From: an uncultured Bifidobacterium sp.
GTDB lineage: Bacteria > Actinomycetota > Actinomycetes > Actinomycetales > Bifidobacteriaceae
Length of the DNA: 8,438 nt
NCBI GenBank assembly: GCA_937874315.1
Contig: CALNAE010000238.1
Location: 1 to 8,438, forward strand
Reading direction: 5' to 3'
The notes beneath the pieces are model-generated. The model had not been told where the DNA came from, made no database searches, and was given only the letters and a program-made list of their open reading frames with translations. Shown piece by piece: positions 1 to 6,547 of the stretch. How positions within the stretch are numbered: position 1 is the stretch's first letter; each line of letters begins with the position of its first letter. The position numbers were made by a program, and so were the translations under genes.

Positions 1-31
1 CCCTGCGACATCGGACGAGCGCATCGAATGA
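1..31 (+). CDS. possible 3' end of an upstream gene (partial)
   Basis: Reading from base 2, an open frame encodes PATSDERIE and stops at TGA (29-31), 18 bases before the pth start. The pth Shine-Dalgarno sequence lies in that gap, which is typical operon spacing. The acidic, polar tail would suit the end of a gene such as rplY (ribosomal protein L25/Ctc), which lies next to pth in several bacteria, but nine residues cannot identify a family. Base 1 is included only because the frame runs off the window edge. Another frame is also open across this stretch, so the call is weak. Confidence 0.25.
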   Translation, partial: PATSDERIE

Positions 32-49
32 GATGAGGAAGAATAACAT

Positions 50-649
50 ATGGCTTCTGCCTTTTGGTTGATTGCGGGTTTGGGTAATCCCGGAAGCAAA
101 TACGATGGAACCCGTCACAACATGGGCTTCATGACCGCCGACGTGCTCGCCGAACGCTGGTCGGTCGCCTTCGCGGATCATAAGGGGCTGGCGAAACTAG
201 GTAAGGGAGCCATGGATCTGGAGGGCAGGACGGTCAAGTTCTTCCTTGCCAAGCCGTTGACCTACATGAACGATTCCGGTGATGCGGTCGCGTCGATCTG
301 CAGTTATTATCACATCGCGCCGGATCATGTCGTTGCCATCCACGATGACATGGATTTGGAATTCGGTCGCATCAAAGTCAAGATAGGCGGATCCGCCGGT
401 GGCCATAACGGCATCAAATCGATCGATCGATCGTTGGGGACCAACGGGTATTCGCGGGTGCGTATGGGCGTGGGGCATGCTCAACGCGGGGCGCACGCCC
501 ATGACAATACGGTCAACTGGGTGCTCGGCGGGTTCTCCGGCGACCAGCGCGCCAAGCTTCCTGATTTTCTCGCGGATGGTGCCGATGCCGCGGAGACGCT
601 GATCTACGACGGCCTCGCCCAGGCGCAGGAGCGATTCAATGGTCGCTGA
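50..649 (+). CDS. pth: peptidyl-tRNA hydrolase (Pth)
   Basis: Pth cleaves the ester bond of peptidyl-tRNAs that drop off the ribosome, returning free tRNA to the cytoplasmic pool; it is normally essential in bacteria. The 199-residue product has the usual family length and every signature. GLGNPG (10-15) carries Asn13 and leads to the catalytic His23 in TRHNMGF. KPLTYMNDSG (68-77) carries the substrate-binding Asn74. HDDMDL (98-103) carries Asp99, which matches the aspartate that polarises the catalytic His. GGHNG (117-121) carries Asn120. The ATG at 50 is fixed by a Shine-Dalgarno GAGGAAG (35-41) 8 bases upstream and by the family N-terminus starting immediately. The last 11 bases overlap mfd, so the two are probably co-transcribed and translationally coupled. 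A four-copy ATCG tract (418-433) lies within the frame. Identification is secure. Confidence 0.97.
   Translation: MASAFWLIAGLGNPGSKYDGTRHNMGFMTADVLAERWSVAFADHKGLAKLGKGAMDLEGRTVKFFLAKPLTYMNDSGDAVASICSYYHIAPDHVVAIHDDMDLEFGRIKVKIGGSAGGHNGIKSIDRSLGTNGYSRVRMGVGHAQRGAHAHDNTVNWVLGGFSGDQRAKLPDFLADGADAAETLIYDGLAQAQERFNGR
418..433 (+). repeat. tetranucleotide repeat (ATCG)x4 inside pth
   Basis: Four perfect tandem copies of ATCG lie in the pth frame, encoding part of SIDRS. The tract contains three overlapping-spaced GATC sites (421, 425, 429). Gain or loss of one unit would shift the pth frame. It may simply be chance: GATC/ATCG words are common in this DNA because Asp-Arg and Ile-Asp pairs are often written with them. 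Confidence 0.7.
627..631 (+). promoter_or_regulatory. mfd ribosome binding site inside pth
   Basis: AGGAG lies 7 bases before the mfd ATG (639) and within the last codons of pth. This supports ATG 639 as the mfd start and implies that ribosomes finishing pth can feed initiation at mfd. Confidence 0.75.
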
Positions 650-3600
650 TCAATCGAATGCGTCGCCGAATACCTCGAATATCCCGCCGAATCGGCAATC
701 GGCTGTGCGGTCGGTGATGCCGCGCGACGTGCGACGACCCGACGACCGCGCATTGACCGGGTTGCTTGATGAGCTGGTTCGCGATGCCGCCTTCCATGCT
801 CTGTCCACCGACCGGGACGTCTCACCACAATCCGATGTCGATCCGACTATCATGGTCGGCATCCCCAATGGTCTGCGACCTGCCTTGGCGGCGGCGCTCG
901 CCGTTCATACCACGGTGGTTCTGGTGGTTGCTTCGAGTCGTGAGGCAGAGGAGGGCGTGGCCGCGATCCGTTCCTGGTACGACGGTGATCCGCAGGAGGT
1001 CTGCCAGCTCGAGGCGTGGGAGACTCTACCTCATGAACGGTTGTCGCCGCGGGCGGACACTGTCGCCAGTCGGATGGCGGTGTTGCGCAGGTTGAGCCAT
1101 CCGCAGTCGGGCGATGCGCTATTCGGCCCGATCCGGATCCTGGTGATGCCGGTGCGTTCGTTGATTCAGCCAGTGGTTGCGGGCCTTGGTGACGTCGAGC
1201 CGTTGGTGTTCGCGGTCGGTGAGGATTTGCCGCTTGACGATGCCGCGACTCGGCTGGTGGAGAATGCATACACGCGTTCGGATCTGGTGATGGACCGTGG
1301 CCAATTCGCGGTTCGTGGCGGCATCCTGGATGTGTTCGCGCCGACGGCACCGCATCCGGTGCGCATCGAGTTCTTCGGTGACCAGATCGACAGCATCCGC
1401 GAATTCCACGCCTCCGATCAGCGCACCTACGGCGACGATATCTCCAGGATATGGGCGACGCCCTGCCGTGAGCTGCAGCTGACCGAACAGGTCAGGGATC
1501 GCGCCCGTTCGTTGATCGGCTCGATTCCCAACGCCGACGACATGCTGGAGTCCATCGCCAACGCCATCCCCGTCGAAGGCATGGAATCACTGATCCCGGC
1601 ACTGATCGACGATATGGAACCGATCGGGGGACTTCTGCCGGCCGACGCCGCTATTTTGCTCTCTGATCCCGAGAAATTGCGCCGTTCCGCCCAGGATCTG
1701 ATGAAAACCGCGAATGAATTCCTCGCCGCCAGCTGGCATGTGGCCGCTAGCGGCCATGGCGCCGGCGCCCCCATCAGTTTCGATCAGGCCAGCTTCCTGG
1801 ATCTCGATGAGGTCGTCGGTTCCTTGGCGTTCTCCACCCATAGCGTGTACCGACTGACCAGTTTTGGCGTCGACGACTCGTTGCCCGGACACGTTCAATT
1901 GCCTGCGCAGGATCCCGAGCAGTTCCGTGGCGATGAGAGCCGTGCCTCGAACGGCATTGAGGGACTGCTTGACAATGGATACGAGGTCACGATCACATCT
2001 CCGGCGCAGGGCACCCTGTCCCGGTTACGGCGGGTGCTCGGCGAGACCGGTATCACGCGGTTCTTCGCCATCCGGTCCCATGCCGTGGACGGGTTCATCG
2101 ACCATGCCGCGAAGATCGCCCTATTCACCGAACGAGATCTGACCGGTCGCACCAGTGTCTCGATTCAGAACAAGACGCCGAAACGACGTCGCAATGCCAT
2201 TGATCTGGTCGAACTCAAGCCGGGCGACTTCGTGGTTCACGAGCAGCATGGCGTAGGTCGCTTCATCGGCATGCGGCAGCGAACCATCGGCTCCGGCGCC
2301 AACGAAGCCACCAGAGAGTATCTGGTCATCGAATACGCTTCATCCAAACGCGGCGCGCCTGCGGACAAGCTGTTCATTCCCACCGATCAGCTCGATCAGG
2401 TAAGCAAGTACATCGGCGCGGAGATTCCCAAACTCAACAAGCTGGGTGGTTCGGATTGGGCGGCGACCAAAAACAAGGCACGCAAGCACGTTCACGAAAT
2501 CGCAGGCGATTTGATCAAGCTGTACTCCGCCAGACAGAGCGCCAAGGGCTTCGCCTTCAGCCCCGATACGCCTTGGCAGAAGGAGCTGGAGGACGCGTTC
2601 CCATACCAGGAGACCGCCGATCAGCTCACCACGATCGACGAAGTGAAGGCCGATATGGAGAAACCCATCCCCATGGATCGGCTGGTCTGCGGCGATGTGG
2701 GCTTCGGGAAAACCGAAATCGCCGTGCGCGCCGCGTTCAAGGCGATCCAGGATGGCAAACAGGTGGCGGTGCTGGTGCCTACGACGTTGCTGGTGCAGCA
2801 GCATTTCGAAACCTTCACCGAACGCTATGAGGGATTCCCCGTCAACATTGCCGCCATGAGTCGGTTCCAGAGCGCCAAGGAAATCAAGGAGACCCTCGAA
2901 GGACTCAAAAAAGGCACCGTCGATCTGGTCATCGGTACACATAAGTTGCTCAACCCCAACATCGTGTTCAAGGACCTCGGTTTGCTGATCATCGATGAGG
3001 AACAGCGTTTCGGCGTCGAACACAAGGAAACACTCAAGGCCTTGCGCACCAATGTCGATGTTCTCTCGCTCTCGGCGACGCCGATTCCTCGAACCTTGGA
3101 GATGGCCGTCACCGGCATCCGGGAGATGTCGACGCTGGCCACGCCTCCCGAGGATCGCCTGCCGGTCCTCACCTTCGTCGGCGCCTCGGATGACGCACAG
3201 ATCAAGGCCGCCGTGAATCGAGAGCTGCTACGTGGCGGCCAGGTCTTCTATGTGCACAACCGAGTCGAGGATATCGATCGCGTTGCCGCGAAGCTGCATG
3301 AGCTCATCCCGCAGGCGCGTATCGGTGTGGCGCATGGCAAGATGGGGGAGAAACAGCTTGACCGGATCATCCGTGATTTTTGGCACCGCGATGTGGACAT
3401 TCTTCTGTGCACCACGATTATCGAGACCGGTTTGGATATCTCGAATGCCAACACCTTGATCGTCGATCACGCCGATCGGTTTGGACTGAGCCAGCTGCAC
3501 CAGTTGCGCGGGCGCGTCGGCCGTGGACGGGAACGCGCCTACGCCTACTTCCTCTATGATCCGGCCAGGCCGATGACGCAACTGGCACATGATCGGTTGG

Positions 3601-4262
3601 CCACCATCGCGCAGAACACCGCTTTAGGCTCCGGTTTCGACGTCGCGATGAAGGATCTGGAGCTGCGTGGCACCGGCAACCTGCTGGGAGACGAACAGAG
3701 TGGACACATAGAAGGCGTCGGCTTCGATCTCTACGTGCGTATGGTGTCACAGGCGGTCGAAGAGGTCAAGCAGCCCGATCGGCACGAGCCGATCGCCGTG
3801 ACCATCGATCTGCCCATCGAGGCCTCGATTCCCGTTGAGTATATCGACTCGGACAAGTTGAGGCTCGAGGCCTACCGCAAACTGGCCGCGTCGCGCACCG
3901 AGGGCGATCTGCAGGATCTGAAGGAGGAACTCGCCGACCGCTATGGCAAGCCGCCGCGAGAGTTCAGCACCTTGTTCGCGGTGGCCGAACTGCGTGAGCG
4001 GGCACGAGACCTGAACGTCAGCGAGATCGTCGCTCAGGGTAACCGTGTGCGTATCGCGAAGATCGATCCGCCGGAATCGCTGCAGTTGCGGTTGCAACGC
4101 CTGTATCGTGGAACGCAGTACCGCCCCGTGACTCACAGCCTGCTCATCCCGGCGCCCTTCTCCGGCTCCCTCGGATCCGCTCCGATGACGGGCGATGCGA
4201 TCATCGCATGGGTTAAGCGGCTGCTCGACGATCTGGCGTGGAAGCCCGCCGGCCGTCCCTGA
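639..4262 (+). CDS. mfd: transcription-repair coupling factor (Mfd)
   Basis: Mfd is an ATP-driven DNA translocase that binds RNA polymerase stalled at lesions, pushes it off and recruits UvrA for nucleotide excision repair. The 1207-residue product is full length; E. coli Mfd has 1148. The UvrB-like N-terminal module includes AWETLPHERLSPR (from 126) and DRGQFAVRGGILDVF (about 220-233). The RNA polymerase-interacting, CarD-like domain starts near LKPGDFVVHEQHGVG (526). The RecG-like motor has Walker A GDVGFGKTE (685-693), DEEQ (786-789), SAT (812-814) and QLRGRVGR (955-962). The TRG motif ELRGTGNLLGDEQSG spans 1008-1022, followed by the C-terminal regulatory domain to 1207. The first 40 or so residues are polar and look disordered, as is common in actinobacterial versions. 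ATG 639 has a good Shine-Dalgarno and overlaps pth by 11 bases. Two leucines use the rare codon TTA (2025, 3624). Confidence 0.97.
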   Translation: MVADQSNASPNTSNIPPNRQSAVRSVMPRDVRRPDDRALTGLLDELVRDAAFHALSTDRDVSPQSDVDPTIMVGIPNGLRPALAAALAVHTTVVLVVASSREAEEGVAAIRSWYDGDPQEVCQLEAWETLPHERLSPRADTVASRMAVLRRLSHPQSGDALFGPIRILVMPVRSLIQPVVAGLGDVEPLVFAVGEDLPLDDAATRLVENAYTRSDLVMDRGQFAVRGGILDVFAPTAPHPVRIEFFGDQIDSIREFHASDQRTYGDDISRIWATPCRELQLTEQVRDRARSLIGSIPNADDMLESIANAIPVEGMESLIPALIDDMEPIGGLLPADAAILLSDPEKLRRSAQDLMKTANEFLAASWHVAASGHGAGAPISFDQASFLDLDEVVGSLAFSTHSVYRLTSFGVDDSLPGHVQLPAQDPEQFRGDESRASNGIEGLLDNGYEVTITSPAQGTLSRLRRVLGETGITRFFAIRSHAVDGFIDHAAKIALFTERDLTGRTSVSIQNKTPKRRRNAIDLVELKPGDFVVHEQHGVGRFIGMRQRTIGSGANEATREYLVIEYASSKRGAPADKLFIPTDQLDQVSKYIGAEIPKLNKLGGSDWAATKNKARKHVHEIAGDLIKLYSARQSAKGFAFSPDTPWQKELEDAFPYQETADQLTTIDEVKADMEKPIPMDRLVCGDVGFGKTEIAVRAAFKAIQDGKQVAVLVPTTLLVQQHFETFTERYEGFPVNIAAMSRFQSAKEIKETLEGLKKGTVDLVIGTHKLLNPNIVFKDLGLLIIDEEQRFGVEHKETLKALRTNVDVLSLSATPIPRTLEMAVTGIREMSTLATPPEDRLPVLTFVGASDDAQIKAAVNRELLRGGQVFYVHNRVEDIDRVAAKLHELIPQARIGVAHGKMGEKQLDRIIRDFWHRDVDILLCTTIIETGLDISNANTLIVDHADRFGLSQLHQLRGRVGRGRERAYAYFLYDPARPMTQLAHDRLATIAQNTALGSGFDVAMKDLELRGTGNLLGDEQSGHIEGVGFDLYVRMVSQAVEEVKQPDRHEPIAVTIDLPIEASIPVEYIDSDKLRLEAYRKLAASRTEGDLQDLKEELADRYGKPPREFSTLFAVAELRERARDLNVSEIVAQGNRVRIAKIDPPESLQLRLQRLYRGTQYRPVTHSLLIPAPFSGSLGSAPMTGDAIIAWVKRLLDDLAWKPAGRP
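1741..1769 (+). repeat. two adjacent perfect palindromes within mfd
   Basis: TGGCCGCTAGCGGCCA (1741-1756) is a perfect 16-base palindrome. One base later GGCGCCGGCGCC (1758-1769) is a perfect 12-base palindrome. They encode a small, Gly/Ala-rich, probably unconserved linker (VAASGHGAGAP). Either can fold as a hairpin in mRNA or serve as a dyad site in DNA. No T-run follows, so a terminator is unlikely. Confidence 0.6.
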
Positions 4263-4283
4263 GCGCGCCTGTGGTGCCGGCGG
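4246..4283 (+). other. GC-rich hairpin straddling the mfd stop codon
   Basis: CCGCCGGC (4246-4253) and GCCGGCGG (4276-4283) are exact inverted repeats with a 22-base loop that contains the mfd TGA (4260-4262). No T-run follows, so this is not a classical intrinsic terminator. It could protect the 3' end of the mRNA or slow RNA polymerase, or be chance in GC-rich DNA. Confidence 0.3.
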
Positions 4284-4303
4284 CTGTCGTCGCTGTCGCG
4301 AAT

Positions 4304-4358
4304 CCACCCATTCCGCCTTCGGTTCGACGGGGTATCGGGGGCTTCGTTTGTTTATATT
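4304..4358 (+). terminator. weak candidate terminator after mfd
   Basis: The stretch 4304-4320 pairs imperfectly with 4325-4341: I count 11 Watson-Crick pairs and one wobble in 17, with a mismatch at almost every third position. It is followed by a T-rich run (4342-4358). It is the only hairpin-plus-T arrangement between mfd and eno, but the broken stem makes it doubtful. Confidence 0.25.
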
Positions 4359-4421
4359 CCAGCGATGTTAGCGGTAACGAGTTTTCCTGCATCACAATCT
4401 TTCTTCGTCCATCAAACGCAC

Positions 4422-4427
4422 TATCCT
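4422..4427 (+). promoter_or_regulatory. probable eno promoter -10 element
   Basis: TATCCT fits the TANNNT form of a sigma-70-type -10 box and lies in a locally AT-richer stretch, 38 bases before the eno start. It predicts a transcript starting near 4434 with a leader of about 32 bases that contains the Shine-Dalgarno sequence. No good -35 hexamer is seen at 16-18 bases upstream (CTTTCT/TTTCTT only). A second possible -10, TATATT, lies at 4353-4358. Confidence 0.4.
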
Positions 4428-4453
4428 AGGAAGTGTCAAAACAACCAACGCTT

Positions 4454-4460
4454 GAAGGAG
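4454..4460 (+). promoter_or_regulatory. eno ribosome binding site (sets the start)
   Basis: GAAGGAG lies 5 bases before GTG 4466 and is the strongest Shine-Dalgarno sequence in the region. It falls inside the longer open frame that begins at GTG 4433, so it argues that the true start is 4466 and not 4433, which has no comparable site upstream. Confidence 0.85.
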
Positions 4461-4465
4461 TAGTT

Positions 4466-5761
4466 GTGGCAGCAATTGAAAGCGTATATGCGCGTGAAAT
4501 TCTTGATTCCCGCGGAAATCCGACCGTCGAGGTCGTCCTTGACACCGATGATGGTGCTCAGGGACTCGGACTGGTTCCTTCCGGTGCCTCCACCGGCGAG
4601 GCAGAGGCCTGGGAGCGTCGCGACGGCGACAAGTCTCGGTATCAGGGCAAGGGTGTCCTCGACGCGGTGAAGGCCGTGAACGAGGTCATCGCTCCGAAGG
4701 TCATCGGCATGGACGCCTCCGATCAGCGTGCCCTTGACGACACCATGATCGAGCTGGACGGCACCCCCAACAAGGGCAAGCTGGGTGCCAACGCCATTCT
4801 CGGCGTGTCGCTCGCCGCTCTCTATGCGGCGGCCGAATCGGCGGAACTGCCGCTGTACCGCTATATCGGCGGCACCAACGGTCATATCCTGCCGGTACCG
4901 AATATGAACATCATGAACGGCGGTGCGCATGCTGATTTCGCCACCGACATTCAGGAATACATGATCTCCCCGTACGGCTTCGATACCTATCGTGAGGCTC
5001 TTCGTGCAGGTGTGGAGGTCTATCACACCCTCAAGGGCATCCTCAAGAAGGACGGTCATGAGACCGGTCTGGGCGACGAGGGTGGTTTCGCTCCCAAGAT
5101 GAAGACCAACGAGGATTCTCTCAAGTACATCGTCAAGGCCATTGAGGCTGCGGGGTATGAGCCCGGCAAGCAAATCGGTCTGTGCCTGGACGTCGCGTCC
5201 TCCGAGTTCTACAACAAGGAGACCAACACCTACCACTTCGACGGCGAAGACCGCGACGCGGCCTACATGCTCGATTACTACAAGGAGCTCGTCGCCAAGT
5301 ACCCGCTGGTTTCGATCGAGGATCCCTATGCCGAAGAGGATTGGGACGCATGGCAGAAGATCACCGCCGAGTTGGGCGATCAGCTGCAGTTCGTCGGCGA
5401 TGATCTGCTGGTCACCAACCCGAAGCGTCTGCAGAAGGGCATCGATCTGCGCGCGGCCAATTCGCTGCTCGTCAAGCTCAACCAGATCGGCACCGTGACC
5501 GAGACTCTCGACGCCATCGAGCTGGCCACCGCCAACGGCTTCACCTCCATGGTTTCCCACCGTTCCGGTGAGACCCCCGACACCACGATCTCCGATCTGG
5601 CCGTCGCCAAGAACACTCGCCAGATCAAGACCGGTGCACCGGCACGTGGCGAGCGCATCGCCAAGTACAACCGTCTGCTTGAGATCGAGGAGGAGCTCGG
5701 CTCCACCGCTTCCTATGCCGGCTACAGCGCGTTCAAGGCCTGCAAGAAGTACACCAAGTGA
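4466..5761 (+). CDS. eno: enolase (phosphopyruvate hydratase)
   Basis: Enolase converts 2-phosphoglycerate to phosphoenolpyruvate in glycolysis; in bifidobacteria it also serves the lower part of the fructose-6-phosphate shunt. From GTG 4466 the product has 431 residues, the usual length, and starts (M)AAIESVYAREILDSRGN. Active-site residues are present by alignment with E. coli enolase: His155, Glu164, Glu205 (acid/base), Mg ligands Asp242, Glu285 and Asp312, catalytic Lys337, the SHRSGET loop (364-370) and Lys388. Codon use is strongly biased (nearly all AAG for Lys, no TTA seen), as expected for a highly expressed gene. It stands alone, with a probable promoter before it and a strong terminator after it. 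The frame also opens 33 bases earlier at GTG 4433; I reject that start because the family N-terminus and the Shine-Dalgarno both point to 4466. Confidence 0.97.
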   Translation: MAAIESVYAREILDSRGNPTVEVVLDTDDGAQGLGLVPSGASTGEAEAWERRDGDKSRYQGKGVLDAVKAVNEVIAPKVIGMDASDQRALDDTMIELDGTPNKGKLGANAILGVSLAALYAAAESAELPLYRYIGGTNGHILPVPNMNIMNGGAHADFATDIQEYMISPYGFDTYREALRAGVEVYHTLKGILKKDGHETGLGDEGGFAPKMKTNEDSLKYIVKAIEAAGYEPGKQIGLCLDVASSEFYNKETNTYHFDGEDRDAAYMLDYYKELVAKYPLVSIEDPYAEEDWDAWQKITAELGDQLQFVGDDLLVTNPKRLQKGIDLRAANSLLVKLNQIGTVTETLDAIELATANGFTSMVSHRSGETPDTTISDLAVAKNTRQIKTGAPARGERIAKYNRLLEIEEELGSTASYAGYSAFKACKKYTK

Positions 5762-5777
5762 TATCTGCGTTTGCTCG

Positions 5778-5813
5778 ATGGGTTCGCCGCATGAGATGAT
5801 GCATCGAACCCAT
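5778..5813 (+). terminator. first hairpin after eno (possible terminator or 3' stabiliser)
   Basis: ATGGGTTCG (5778-5786) and CGAACCCAT (5805-5813) form a perfect 9-base-pair stem, and an inner GCAT/ATGC can extend it. Only a short GGTTT follows, so it is a poor terminator alone. It begins 17 bases after the eno stop and may act with the stronger hairpin downstream or protect the eno mRNA end. Confidence 0.4.
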
Positions 5814-5831
5814 ACGGTTTAACCGCGGATG

Positions 5832-5871
5832 ATACCCGCCACATTCCCACGTCGAATGTGGCGGGTATTTT
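5832..5871 (+). terminator. strong intrinsic terminator of eno
   Basis: ATACCCGCCACATTC (5832-5846) pairs perfectly with GAATGTGGCGGGTAT (5854-5868), a 15-base-pair stem with a 7-base loop, followed by a T-run (TTTT, 5868-5871). It is oriented to end transcription from eno. There is no A-run on the other side, so it is not obviously bidirectional. It ends just 7 bases before the preferred divIC start. Confidence 0.88.
5844..5871 (+). promoter_or_regulatory. candidate leaderless promoter for divIC
   Basis: TATTTT (5866-5871) fits TANNNT and sits 7 bases before ATG 5879, exactly where a -10 box of a transcript starting at the A of the ATG should be. TTCCCA (5844-5849) matches four of six positions of TTGACA with a 16-base spacer. 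Both elements lie within the eno terminator. No Shine-Dalgarno precedes the ATG, which suits a leaderless mRNA, a common type in actinobacteria. This is inference from spacing and short matches. Confidence 0.35.
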
Positions 5872-5878
5872 CAATGGC

Positions 5879-6418
5879 ATGGGCAGATCCACACGACGTC
5901 AGCAGACCTCACCGCAACGCAAGCGCTCGGGAGGGGGACCGGTGGCGTTCTTCATCGCCTTGTTCATCGTGGCTTTGGGCATGATCCAACTGGTCTCCAC
6001 CTTCCATACGTATGCGTTGAGCCTCGCGGAGCTCAACGGGCTCAAACGCCAGGAGTCCTCGTTGATCGCGCAGAAACGCGAATTGGAGAACGATATCGCG
6101 CGCTGGAACGACAAATCCTACGTCACCGCCCAGGCTCGGGATCGTCTCGGATTCGTCTTTCCGGGGGAAGTGGCCGTACGCGTCGCACATCCCGAGGCCG
6201 TGACGGGCAACACTTCGGATAGCACGAACAGCTCATCGTCGGCATCGCAACACAGCACCCTGCCGTGGTACAGCGAATTGTCCTACGCGTTCAAGAAGGC
6301 GGATGAACCCGTGGCCCGTTCCACGGGATCCTCGAAAACATCGACGGAACAGAACGGGACCAAGTCGGGCGCAGGCTCGGGCGGATCCAGTGCCGATTCG
6401 AATGGGTCCAAACACTGA
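5879..6418 (+). CDS. divIC: DivIC/FtsB-like septum formation initiator
   Basis: The family forms a small bitopic membrane protein that joins FtsL and FtsQ/DivIB in the divisome and helps activate septal peptidoglycan synthesis. From ATG 5879 the product has 179 residues. Residues 1-21 are basic and cytoplasmic (RR, QRKR). One membrane helix spans about 22-40. A predicted coiled coil follows at 48-75. The family signature WNDKSYVTAQARDRLGFVFPGE spans 76-97. The remaining outer tail (103-179) is Ser/Gly/Thr-rich and low complexity, except for LPWYSELSYAFKKAD (128-142). The frame opens at GTG 5858, but that lies in the terminator stem. GTG 5942 is a serious alternative because GGGAGG (5929-5934) lies 7 bases before it; it would remove the basic head and begin at the helix. 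Whether it should be called divIC or ftsB is a naming choice. Confidence 0.9.
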   Translation: MGRSTRRQQTSPQRKRSGGGPVAFFIALFIVALGMIQLVSTFHTYALSLAELNGLKRQESSLIAQKRELENDIARWNDKSYVTAQARDRLGFVFPGEVAVRVAHPEAVTGNTSDSTNSSSSASQHSTLPWYSELSYAFKKADEPVARSTGSSKTSTEQNGTKSGAGSGGSSADSNGSKH

Positions 6419-6440
6419 TCAACCGATTCGGCCCGGTCTG

Positions 6441-6481
6441 TGCGCCCCGGCAATCCAAACGGGTCCATCGCCGGGTGCGTA
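6441..6481 (+). other. hairpin in the divIC-DUF501 gap
   Basis: TGCGC plus CCCGGC (6441-6451) pairs with GCCGGG plus GCGTA (6470-6481) with a single bulged T (6476), giving 11 pairs (one wobble) and an 18-base loop. No T-run follows. The 182-base gap 6419-6600 otherwise holds a short direct repeat near its end and no convincing gene or promoter. Confidence 0.3.
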
Positions 6482-6547
6482 CTACGGGAATAGGCGGCAT
6501 CGGAGTCCTTGGCGGCACTGGCCCGTCGGATATCGATGCCTTGAATT

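Noticed and set aside
2340..3023. 227-residue open frame on the - strand inside mfd
   Set aside because: It is in register with the conserved motor domain of mfd, including Walker A and DEEQ, and is open by codon bias alone.
4238..4429. 63-residue + strand frame over the mfd end and the gap before eno
   Set aside because: It starts inside mfd at a GTG, has no ribosome site, and covers the region with the weak hairpins and the AT-richer eno promoter. I judge it non-coding.
4436..5560. 374-residue open frame on the - strand across eno
   Set aside because: Its codons are exactly in register with eno codons, so it stays open only because eno avoids TTA, CTA and TCA, the reverse complements of stops. 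This is a side effect of biased codon use; the peptide shows no recognisable family.
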